Part shown: piece by piece, positions 18,416 to 26,939 of the stretch | How positions within the stretch are numbered: the first letter of the stretch is position 1 | Layout: every line of letters starts with the position of its first letter | Source: Bacteroidota bacterium | Lineage (GTDB): Bacteria > Bacteroidota > Bacteroidia > Bacteroidales > Lentimicrobiaceae | Direction: 5' to 3' | NCBI GenBank assembly: GCA_009773455.1 | Contig: WSXU01000001.1 | Span: 1 to 64,000, forward strand | Length of the DNA: 64,000 nucleotides | Notes under the pieces: model-generated | What the model saw: only the letters and a program-made list of their open reading frames with translations | Database searches by the model: none | Told to the model about the DNA's origin: nothing | Position numbers and translations under genes: made by a program

Positions 18416-21400
18416 ATGAAAACAAGAGTAAAATTATTTCACATCCTTGCGCTGCTGTTAAGTACCGTTGTCTGTAATGGGCAGGAATCCAGCGATACAC
18501 CATTCATTCCGGTCGATACAAATATGGAATACTGGATTTCCAGATCAAGGGAAGTGAATCCCGATTTCAGGAAAATTGCAGATGACTTTAAATCTTACTG
18601 GGCCGGGAAAAAGCCGGTTAAAGGGACAGGATACAAGCAATTCAGGAGATGGCTTGAATCTCAGAAAGCATATCTGAATCCTGACGGAAGCGTTAGATTG
18701 CCGCAAGAGGATCTGGAAAACGCCATAAACTACAACTTGCAGTATTCATCAGGCCAGATTCAGGGAAACTGGACTTATGCCGGCCCTTTTCAGCCGATAA
18801 TGAGAGATGATGGCACACCGGTAGCTGCCGGTGGAAGGGTGACTTCCATTGGATTCAGCCCGCACGATTCCCAGAAGATTTTCGCGGGAGCTCCTCTTGG
18901 TGGATTATGGGTATCAAACAACAATGGAACTTCGTGGCAAAATCTGAACACCGACAGTATCGCTACGCTGGGTGTTTCGGCCATAGCTGTTCACCCAACA
19001 AATCCGGATATCATCTATTTCGGGACCGGAGACAGGGATGCTTACAATACCGCAGGCAAAGGGGTCTATAAATCAATTGATGGTGGCCAGACCTGGGTAG
19101 CCAAACCATTTTCAGTTCATTACAATAAAGTGGTTTGCAAAATCCTGTTTCACCCTGTAAATTATGAACGATTGGTGGCTGCATGCAACACAGGTATTTA
19201 TGTAACAACCAACGGAGGAAACAGCTGGACCCGGAAGCTGAATGTTGCCATCAAAGATATGGATCAAAAACCGGGTGATTCAACTTTATATGCCGTCAGT
19301 GACAATAGCTTCTATAAATCTACCGATTTCGGCCAAACCTGGGTGTTGACCAAAACCACGCTTGCACACCGGATTGCCATTGGTACTACACCCGACAATC
19401 CGGAGAAAGTCATTCTTTTTACGTCAAGGGATTCCAAATTTTACAGAATATTTGAGTCAACCAATTCGGGTGACAACTTTTTCATCAAAACCACAACAGG
19501 GATTTCTGATAATGATGGCCAGGGTTGGTACAATCTGGATTTAGTCGTTGATCCTGAAGACGAGAACATCATGTATTCCGGGATGGTCAGTTTCTATAAA
19601 TCAACGGATGGAGGGTCATCATGGGTTAGGCAGGAAGATGTTTATGCTTCTGATCAGCATATATTTGAATTCAGTCCGCAAACACACCGGCTTTTTATCG
19701 GAAACGATGCAGGAATGTGGTTCAGCGACAATGGGACAGATTACACCTTTTCGAGCAATGGTCTCAATATAACAGAAATCTACTATATGGATGTGGCTGC
19801 ACAAAATGCCAACCATATCATCATCGGCAACCAGGATGCAGGAACATTTGTTACCACCGGAGGCCCTTCATACCGTTGTATAGGAGGCGATGGCATGACC
19901 TGTAAGATTGATTATTCCGACAACAATTATATTTATGGCACATGGCAGGAGGGAAATTTTCTCCGTTCGGTCAATGGAACCGTACCCGGGCCTGACTTCG
20001 CATTGATTGCTGCAGAAAATCAGAATGGAATCAATCAGAGCGGTAACTGGCAATCGGCATTTCTTCTCGATTATTCAAACACCAACAGAATGTTTGTGGG
20101 TATGCGCGATATCTGGAGAAGCAACAATATAAAAGAACCGGATGGAAATGATATTTTTTGGTACAACATCTCCAACGGAGCTCTGGGAGAGGGAGCTTCG
20201 ATTGAGTTTATCGAACAATCAAGGGTAGATGGACAGATCTTATATGTTTTTACAGATCAGCAAAGAATTTTCCGGACAACCAATGCATATGCCATTACAC
20301 CTGAATGGACAGAATTGGTCAATCCGACAGCGAGTTATGATGTGAAATTTGAGTCACATCCCACGGAAGCCAGCACAGTTTACATGGTATGTGGCCAGAA
20401 AGTATACAAATCAATTGATATGGGCACTACCTGGAATGATATTTCAGTGGATCTGCCTCCGATCGGGATGCTCTCTCTGGCCTACATGAATGGCAGTAAT
20501 GAAGGTCTGTTTCTGGGTACAACTGCAGGGGTATATTACAAGGAGGCTGATATGGAGGATTGGGTTCCTTTCAAAACCGGAATTCCCCTGACTAAAGTCA
20601 GGGATATGGTGATCAATTATTCTACTACACCTGCACAGCTTTTTGCTTCAACCTATGGCCGGGGTATCTGGAAAACCAATGTACTGACAAGCTTCCTGCC
20701 TGATCTGCTGGCAAACAGTGGCAGCACCACCCTGAATGCCACAACCATGAGTGCAGTGGCGGGGATCCAGAATCTGAATACCATGACAGGTATTCCAGAA
20801 CTCACATCGGGGTTTTACTTGTCATCGAACAACATTATTGCAGGAGGCGACTATCTGATCAGACAGAACACGCATACAAATGTCGGCCCGGGCCTTATAT
20901 TCCAGAGCCAGATGCCGGCCACCGACCTGGCCCTTGTGCAACCTGAAATACCCTCAGGCACCTATTACTTCGGTTTTCTTGCCGATAATATATACAATGT
21001 TAATGAATATAACGAAAACAACAATATGTGGGTATCACCTACCCAGATTGTTATACCTGTAAATCCTGCAACAGCTGAAAATGTGCAGGCAACCGATGGC
21101 TCTTTTTCAGACAGGACAACCATAACCTGGCAGGACAATTCAGGTGAAATATTGTATTATGCAGTGTTCAGGGCCACCATTGGAATACCTGCTCTTGCCC
21201 AGCAGATAAGCCCTGCAACCTGGCTTTCCCAACTCTGGTTCAACGACGTTACTGCTGCGAATGGGGTTACATACTACTATTTTGTTAAAACATCACGTTA
21301 CCCGGACGGAAGCAGGGCATCAGAATTCAGCGGATACGATGCAGGCTTCAGAAGGTTATCTCCACCAGGAAATGTTATGGCAACCGATGGATTGTACAGC

Positions 21401-24400
21401 GATAAGATAGCCATTTCGTGGGATGCCAGTCCGGGGGCCTCACATTACCAGGTTTACAGAAGTACTGCAGGCAACCCACTCATTGTAATAAGCGGGCCGA
21501 CGTGGATAAGCAACACCATGTTCGAAGATACAGATGTTCTGCAGGGCACAACCTATACATATTACATCAAGGCAGCCAAAAGTCAGTTTGGAAGCAATGA
21601 ATCAGAAATGAGCGCCGGCGATGCAGGTTGGGAAGCCTTTGCAACCGCCCCCACGGCTACCGCCAGTGATGGCCTTTACACCAACCGCATTGCGGTTACG
21701 TGGAATACAGTTCCATCGGCCACCCATTACATGCTTTACCGTTCCACTTCAAATATTCCCAACAATGCCTCGCCCATCACTGCATGGCAAACTGCCAGCA
21801 ACTATACCGATTATGGAGCAAATACCGGAATCACTTATTATTACTGGGTTAAGGCATCTATGGATGCAACAGGTACGGTAACCACCGGTCTGGGCCAGAT
21901 GGATCAGGGTTACAGGAATTTCAATGCTCCCTCCGGTGTTTCAGCAACCGATGGAACCTCAACGACCGGAACCGTTGTAACATGGAACATCGTGTCGGGG
22001 GCGACCTGGTACAGGGTAAACCGGGGTACATCTTCCAATTTCACAACATCCAGACCAATCGGGAACTGGGTTAATACCCTGTCGCTCACCGATGTATCAG
22101 GAAATCCGGGCACGTTGTATTATTATTGGGTTGCCTGTTCAAACGACACCGCGTATATGGCCAGTGCGTTCTCAAGCTCCAATACAGGCTATAAACAGAT
22201 CATCGCACCGGTTACCCAGGCAACCGATGGCTATTACGCCGACCGGGTTGAAGTTACATGGCAGGCAGTAGCAGGAGCAGCCTACTACCAGATTCAGCGA
22301 AGTCCTGTTTCAGACCCCGGCAACCTGACAACCCTGGCTCCGTGGAGCAATACCCTGGGGTTCACCTATGCCGATAATACAGCTGCTTATCAACAGGAAT
22401 ACCTGTATTTCGTGACCGGCTCAGGCAATGCCAGCGGCTTAAGGCCTGGTAATCCCGGCTCTGATCAGGGAAGCGCTGCATCCTGTATTAACCTCGTTGA
22501 TATGCCTGCATTCAGGAGTATATACTTTCACGGCACTACCCTCGATATTACGCAGCAAGTGATGAATGAAGGGCCTTATCCTATGATGAGTTCGTCGACC
22601 ATAGCCTATGCCATTGAAAGTGATCCCGCAGGCGGCAGTCCTGAAGCAATCATTGGAACCACAACCATTCCCCCTCTGGCTCCAGGGGAAGTATATACAG
22701 TTTATTATCAGGTTAACCTGGATACAGTGAACGGTTTCAATCTGACCTACGGTACCTGGTACCTTGGGTGTTACACTGCATGGGACAGCGGGAACTGCGA
22801 CCACAATCCGTCAGACGACTATATCCTCTGGCAGGACCCCAATTTCACCTATACCGACGCTCTTCACGGTATTTATACCGTTGGCCCGGGTGCCTGTGAT
22901 TATCCAGACCCTGATGCTGCTTTGAGTGCACTTAAAGCCAGAGGTATATCCGACAACACCATTTTCTATCTCGAACCCGTGGTTTTCTATCAGCAACTTG
23001 CATTCACCAGCATTCAGGGAACGGAATTCCAGCGGAAAATTATCTTTAAAACCAACCCGGCTTATACCGACACAGCAGAAATCAGGGGTATTCCAACACC
23101 TGAGGCGAACTATACCCTGTTTTTCCAGAACTGCAACAACCTGTCATTCACCAATCTGAAAATATCAACCTCCGGGGCTTCTGACTTTGAATCAACTTAT
23201 GGACGGGTAATTTCTATCGGACCCGGGTGTTCAGATCTCAGGTTCAGGTACAATCACATTGAAGGATATACCGATGTATCCCACGGAGGTACCGACAATA
23301 TACCCATATATAGTCAGAGCCCGCAGAATAACCTGCTGATTGACAACAATGTGATCACAAATGGCTGGCTTGGCATTTACTTATCAGGCAGACAAGCCAA
23401 CCCCATTTCCGGCTTTACCATCAGCAACAACCGGATAGAGAACTTCTACACAAGAGGCATCAGCTTACATGAAACGGCAGATTTCGTGATCACTGGTAAT
23501 ACGGTCAGCACCTCAAACAATACTTCAGTCGGCCTTACGGGGATAGACCTTGGAAATAGCAGGGGTGGTTTCGATTGCAGCAGAAACCACATCATGCTCA
23601 GTTCCTCTACGGGTTCCATATACGGCCTGATCTCATCCGATGTGGACCTGGTTGATGGTCATACTCGGCGAATCACCAACAATTTCATCTCCTGCTCCAC
23701 AGAATCGGTTACCAATGCCGGAATTAACCTCGGTACAAATATGAACACCACGGTTGCCCACAATTCAGTTCATGTATATGGTAACTCCGGTATATTGAGC
23801 TACTGTATCCAGATCCATTCATTTGCTTCAGCGCCTGACTTTAACAACAAGCTATTCAACAATATTCTGGTGAACACAGCAGGTGGCAGTGGATTAAACT
23901 ACTACCATAATAATTTAAATTTCAATCTTTTAAATCAGAGTGACTACAATAATATTTATACCAGTTCTGGCACTCTGATCAGCTACGGACAGGACAACTT
24001 CACCAGCCTGTCATCATGGAATGCAGCTACCGGTTTTGACCAGCATTCATTGTCGGTTTCACCAGAATTCCTTACTGAAACCAATCTTCACTGCAACAGT
24101 CCACTACTTGACGGAGCCGGAATCTATCTGCCTGAAGTGGCCTGGGATATGGATAATGAACCGCGTTCAACCGTCAACCCGGATATAGGAGCCGATGAAT
24201 TCTCCTTTGTTTCTTTACCGAAAACCCTGAATCTTGGTGTTCTGCTGGAAGGCTTGTATAACGGGCCCAACACACTGCGGCAGGCCAACGATGAAAACGG
24301 GCCCCGTTTCGGCGCAGGCATAGCCGATCAGATTGCCGTTGAGCTTCGAAGTGCTACAGATTATAACAATGTGGTCCATTTGGCCGATCATGTCAATCTG

Positions 24401-24793
24401 AGTACCAGTGGCCTTGCATCACTCACATTCCCATCATCCCTCAACGGATCCTACTATGTTACCGTCAGGCACCGCAACAGTATCACAACAGTTTCGGCCA
24501 ATCCTGTCCACTTCATTACAGGAACCATATCCCACTCATTCAATTCACCTGCCACTGCCTATGGCGGCAATATGCTTCTGATGATCACAGGACAATATGT
24601 TATCTATGGCGGCGATGTGAATCAGGATGGCTCGGTGGATACCGGAGATATGACCCCGGTTGACAATGATGCAGCAGCCTTTGCTTCAGGCTATCTTACC
24701 ACGGATGTAAATGGCGACGGAACCATTGATACGGGAGATATTACCATTATTGACAACAATGCGGCTTCATTTGTGGGAGCGGTGACACCATAA
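18416..24793 (+). CDS. Giant secreted BNR/VPS10-like propeller, FN3 and beta-helix protein with dockerin-type tail
   Basis: This 2125-residue protein has a signal peptide (about 1-23). The first ~760 residues contain at least six Asp-box/BNR motifs (such as 'NNGTSW', 'DGGQTW', 'NGGNSW', 'DFGQTW', 'DGGSSW', 'DMGTTW'), the signature of sortilin/VPS10 or sialidase-type beta-propellers. A CARDB-like segment is followed by five FN3-like repeats (about 885-1350) and a second CARDB-like segment. A right-handed parallel beta-helix of NosD/pectate-lyase type covers about 1480-1925, with many 'I.NN.I' rungs. The shared tail starts at 1936. No catalytic residues of a glycoside hydrolase or lyase could be assigned with confidence. 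It is probably a polysaccharide-binding or -processing surface protein; this is inferred from domain types. Confidence 0.85.
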   Translation: MKTRVKLFHILALLLSTVVCNGQESSDTPFIPVDTNMEYWISRSREVNPDFRKIADDFKSYWAGKKPVKGTGYKQFRRWLESQKAYLNPDGSVRLPQEDLENAINYNLQYSSGQIQGNWTYAGPFQPIMRDDGTPVAAGGRVTSIGFSPHDSQKIFAGAPLGGLWVSNNNGTSWQNLNTDSIATLGVSAIAVHPTNPDIIYFGTGDRDAYNTAGKGVYKSIDGGQTWVAKPFSVHYNKVVCKILFHPVNYERLVAACNTGIYVTTNGGNSWTRKLNVAIKDMDQKPGDSTLYAVSDNSFYKSTDFGQTWVLTKTTLAHRIAIGTTPDNPEKVILFTSRDSKFYRIFESTNSGDNFFIKTTTGISDNDGQGWYNLDLVVDPEDENIMYSGMVSFYKSTDGGSSWVRQEDVYASDQHIFEFSPQTHRLFIGNDAGMWFSDNGTDYTFSSNGLNITEIYYMDVAAQNANHIIIGNQDAGTFVTTGGPSYRCIGGDGMTCKIDYSDNNYIYGTWQEGNFLRSVNGTVPGPDFALIAAENQNGINQSGNWQSAFLLDYSNTNRMFVGMRDIWRSNNIKEPDGNDIFWYNISNGALGEGASIEFIEQSRVDGQILYVFTDQQRIFRTTNAYAITPEWTELVNPTASYDVKFESHPTEASTVYMVCGQKVYKSIDMGTTWNDISVDLPPIGMLSLAYMNGSNEGLFLGTTAGVYYKEADMEDWVPFKTGIPLTKVRDMVINYSTTPAQLFASTYGRGIWKTNVLTSFLPDLLANSGSTTLNATTMSAVAGIQNLNTMTGIPELTSGFYLSSNNIIAGGDYLIRQNTHTNVGPGLIFQSQMPATDLALVQPEIPSGTYYFGFLADNIYNVNEYNENNNMWVSPTQIVIPVNPATAENVQATDGSFSDRTTITWQDNSGEILYYAVFRATIGIPALAQQISPATWLSQLWFNDVTAANGVTYYYFVKTSRYPDGSRASEFSGYDAGFRRLSPPGNVMATDGLYSDKIAISWDASPGASHYQVYRSTAGNPLIVISGPTWISNTMFEDTDVLQGTTYTYYIKAAKSQFGSNESEMSAGDAGWEAFATAPTATASDGLYTNRIAVTWNTVPSATHYMLYRSTSNIPNNASPITAWQTASNYTDYGANTGITYYYWVKASMDATGTVTTGLGQMDQGYRNFNAPSGVSATDGTSTTGTVVTWNIVSGATWYRVNRGTSSNFTTSRPIGNWVNTLSLTDVSGNPGTLYYYWVACSNDTAYMASAFSSSNTGYKQIIAPVTQATDGYYADRVEVTWQAVAGAAYYQIQRSPVSDPGNLTTLAPWSNTLGFTYADNTAAYQQEYLYFVTGSGNASGLRPGNPGSDQGSAASCINLVDMPAFRSIYFHGTTLDITQQVMNEGPYPMMSSSTIAYAIESDPAGGSPEAIIGTTTIPPLAPGEVYTVYYQVNLDTVNGFNLTYGTWYLGCYTAWDSGNCDHNPSDDYILWQDPNFTYTDALHGIYTVGPGACDYPDPDAALSALKARGISDNTIFYLEPVVFYQQLAFTSIQGTEFQRKIIFKTNPAYTDTAEIRGIPTPEANYTLFFQNCNNLSFTNLKISTSGASDFESTYGRVISIGPGCSDLRFRYNHIEGYTDVSHGGTDNIPIYSQSPQNNLLIDNNVITNGWLGIYLSGRQANPISGFTISNNRIENFYTRGISLHETADFVITGNTVSTSNNTSVGLTGIDLGNSRGGFDCSRNHIMLSSSTGSIYGLISSDVDLVDGHTRRITNNFISCSTESVTNAGINLGTNMNTTVAHNSVHVYGNSGILSYCIQIHSFASAPDFNNKLFNNILVNTAGGSGLNYYHNNLNFNLLNQSDYNNIYTSSGTLISYGQDNFTSLSSWNAATGFDQHSLSVSPEFLTETNLHCNSPLLDGAGIYLPEVAWDMDNEPRSTVNPDIGADEFSFVSLPKTLNLGVLLEGLYNGPNTLRQANDENGPRFGAGIADQIAVELRSATDYNNVVHLADHVNLSTSGLASLTFPSSLNGSYYVTVRHRNSITTVSANPVHFITGTISHSFNSPATAYGGNMLLMITGQYVIYGGDVNQDGSVDTGDMTPVDNDAAAFASGYLTTDVNGDGTIDTGDITIIDNNAASFVGAVTP
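21063..22460 (+). repeat. Five fibronectin-III-like repeats in the BNR/beta-helix protein
   Basis: Repeats are marked by 'ATDG' or 'ASDG' near 21089, 21380, 21660, 21943 and 22218, a period of 275-291 bp. Each carries a 'VTW......A.YY.(V/I)(Y/N/Q)R' strand pair and most carry a 'G..YYYWV' strand. Confidence 0.85.
24221..24793 (+). repeat. Shared C-terminal dockerin-tail module, copy D
   Basis: Fourth copy, at the end of the BNR/beta-helix protein. It keeps LNLGVLLEGLYNG, YYVTVRHRNSITTVSANPVHF, GGDVNQDG, DVNGDG and the end GAVTP. Confidence 0.92.
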
Positions 24794-24810
24794 TCAGACA
24801 CAAAATGATA

Positions 24811-24852
24811 GCAAAAGGGGTGGACCATTTCCACCCCTTTTGCTTGTATATC
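24811..24852 (+). terminator. Terminator hairpin of the BNR/beta-helix gene
   Basis: A perfect 14-bp stem, GCAAAAGGGGTGGA / TCCACCCCTTTTGC, has a CCATT loop and a short T-rich tail. It begins 17 bp after the stop codon. Confidence 0.75.
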
Positions 24853-25014
24853 TTCACAGACCTGATCACATATTCTCTGTCAGTTTCTTCTCCAGGCGCT
24901 CTAAATAAGATTTCACACAGAATCACCCAGATGCCCCTGTAGATAAAATGAAAAGGATTACACAGAATGATCCGATGCCAATCCCACAGAAACATAATTA
25001 TCTACATCAATGCA

Positions 25015-25136
25015 AATCCCTTTAGGGATTGAATATGGGTAGCAGCAAATTGACGCAGAATCCATTCCGTCCCGGATGGGACGGGATAAATCTCCTGCAT
25101 TCCTTTTTCTACCCACATCCTGTGCCAAACGGCACA
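25015..25136. repeat. REP-like cluster of three palindromes beside the transposase remnant
   Basis: Three hairpins lie in 122 bp: AATCCC-TTTA-GGGATT (25015-25030), ATTCCGTCCC-GGAT-GGGACGGGAT with one G.T pair (25064-25087), and TGTGCC-AAAC-GGCACA (25121-25136). An outer inverted pair (ATGGGTA / CTACCCA) flanks the middle one. The cluster abuts the 3' end of an IS200-like (REP-associated tyrosine transposase) pseudogene, the arrangement expected of its substrate repeats. Confidence 0.6.
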
Positions 25137-25138
25137 TT

Positions 25139-25614
25139 TCAGTCCGCTGACGAAAAATCAACAGGCTTGAAGATAAAATGCTCGTTATATGAAACCTCAG
25201 ATTTTTCAAGGAATTCAATGTATTCTTCAATAAATGACTTTCTCCTGTGATGAATTTCCTGTTGCTTTATATAATCAATTATATTGTCAATCTGCGATTT
25301 ACCATAGGAAAATCCACCAAACCCTTCCTGCCATGAAAACCTTCCCGGTACGAAGCCCCTTTTATTGATCCACTTTGAGGAATCACCTTTTACATCCTGC
25401 ATCAGATCGGATAACGATTGGGTTGGCCTCATTCAAAACAGAATATGAATATGATCAGGCATTCCATTTATTGCCAAAACTTTGTGGTCATGATTTTGGA
25501 TAATACCGGTTATATATTGGTACAATTCATTTTTCCAAAACCTTTTGATGATACAATCCCGGTCCCTGACCGAAAAACGACCTGAATATGGATTTGAGTG
25601 TATGTGTTTGCCAT
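25139..25614 (-). pseudogene. Decayed IS200-like / REP-associated tyrosine transposase (RAYT)
   Basis: Read on the minus strand from ATG at 25614, the protein starts MANTYTQIHIQVVF. It then needs a frameshift to continue as SVRDRDC...NELYQYITGIIQ and on to 'NGMPDHIHILF', where a TGA stop replaces the expected Gly codon. After the stop the frame continues intact (MRPTQSLSDLMQDVKG) to 25139. The HUH motif (DHIHI) and the catalytic Tyr region (GGFSYGKSQID) are both still visible. Total length is about 158 codons, normal for the family. With one frameshift and one nonsense codon it should be inactive. Confidence 0.85.
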
Positions 25615-25760
25615 AAAATACTAACCTGAATCCAAATTTAAATACAATTAGTATGTATGATTAAATATCTATTTCCCTGAAAAACCCTATTGAAAATATC
25701 TGATTGAAAAAAAACCAACACCATTACCTGCCATTGGATTTCAAAACTTTTGGATCCTTT

Positions 25761-26855
25761 TCACATATTTTCCGTCAGTTTCTTAACCAGCCGCATCTCG
25801 CTGAAGAATTCCCTGAGTATTACCCTGAGAACAGTGTAGGCCGGAACAGCAAGGATCATACCTACAATACCGAATAAAGTTCCTGCTATGATGATGACCA
25901 GGAAAATCTCGATCGGATGAGCCTTTACACTGTTTGAATAAATTATGGGTTGGAGCAAGAGGTTGTCAATCATATTGGCTCCGGTGAAAACAGCAAGAAT
26001 GGTCAGGCTTAATGGCAGAATGGCTGTGTAGGCTCCCAGCGAAAGACTTCCGATGATGCCGATGATGATACCGATGATACTTCCGATCAATGGACCAAGA
26101 TACGGAATGATGTTCATCAGTCCGCCAATAAAGCCCAGCAGAAGGGCATTCTGCACCCCGAAGATGGTCAGACCAAGGGTGATCAGGGTCACCATGGCAG
26201 CAACTTCCATACATAAACCAAGGAAATAACGGGTAAGCAGGCGCTTTGTCTGGGCTATGATCCGTATGGCTGCGGGGTTGTGTTTTTCAGGTATCAGTAA
26301 TAAAAATGAGTCATAAAGCAGGCGCTCATCTTTCAGGAAGAAGAAGGCGATGAATAAAGTGGAACCTACGGCCATAAAGAAAGAGCCTGTAAATGCAACC
26401 AGTGAATTAAAGACATTACCGAAAGTGGCCACACTGACCATAGAATGAAGCCGGCTGATCACCGCATCCTGGATACCCATGCCCGGTTGGAGTATCGAAA
26501 GCTCATGGAGCATGTAATCCAGGCTAGCTATTGGCCCGCTGAAAGCCTTTGCCAGTGCCTGGGTGTCGATCGACGTTATCACTTTGGCCTGCTGGGCGAT
26601 AAGTGGAACAAACAATCCGAAAACGGAAGCAAAAATAAGTACCATCAGAAAAAGGGTAATCAGCGCACTGAAAACATGGGGAATTCTGAATTTTCCCGGT
26701 TTCAACTCATCCAGAAAATCAACGAGGGGACGACCGATCACCGAAATTACTCCGGCTGTAAGAATGTAAAATACAATATTTGAGAAATACCAGACAAAGA
26801 GCAAGGCAAGGGCTACCAGCGCAATGCTGAGGATTGTCCTGACGGTTCGGTTCAT
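25761..26855 (-). CDS. AI-2E / PerM family transport protein
   Basis: This 364-residue integral membrane protein has about seven to eight hydrophobic helices: two near the N-terminus, one near 60-85, and the rest from about 150 onward. A soluble stretch of about 60 residues lies after the third helix. The glycine-rich region 'GLMNIIPYLGPLIGSIIG' (about 240-257) is characteristic of the AI-2E transporter (YdiK/PerM) superfamily. Members export small solutes or autoinducer-2, or act as Na+/H+ antiporters; the substrate here cannot be told. An exact -7 element stands 17 bp upstream. The DUF5686 gene downstream in the window is on the same strand but upstream in transcription. Confidence 0.85.
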   Translation of the reverse strand: MNRTVRTILSIALVALALLFVWYFSNIVFYILTAGVISVIGRPLVDFLDELKPGKFRIPHVFSALITLFLMVLIFASVFGLFVPLIAQQAKVITSIDTQALAKAFSGPIASLDYMLHELSILQPGMGIQDAVISRLHSMVSVATFGNVFNSLVAFTGSFFMAVGSTLFIAFFFLKDERLLYDSFLLLIPEKHNPAAIRIIAQTKRLLTRYFLGLCMEVAAMVTLITLGLTIFGVQNALLLGFIGGLMNIIPYLGPLIGSIIGIIIGIIGSLSLGAYTAILPLSLTILAVFTGANMIDNLLLQPIIYSNSVKAHPIEIFLVIIIAGTLFGIVGMILAVPAYTVLRVILREFFSEMRLVKKLTENM

Positions 26856-26871
26856 AAACTGAGAATTTGGG

Positions 26872-26879
26872 CAAAATTA
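26872..26879 (-). promoter_or_regulatory. Bacteroidota -7 promoter element for the PerM-family gene
   Basis: The minus strand reads TAATTTTG, an exact TAnnTTTG match, 17 bp before the ATG. No clear -33 TTTG was found at the right spacing. Confidence 0.4.
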
Positions 26880-26939
26880 CCAATCATTTGTAAACTTAAG
26901 ATATTCATCGCATTAATTATAAAAAGTAAGCAGTGGCAG

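Noticed and set aside
25029-25250. Short plus-strand open frame
   Set aside because: It runs antisense through the RAYT remnant and palindromes and has no family features.
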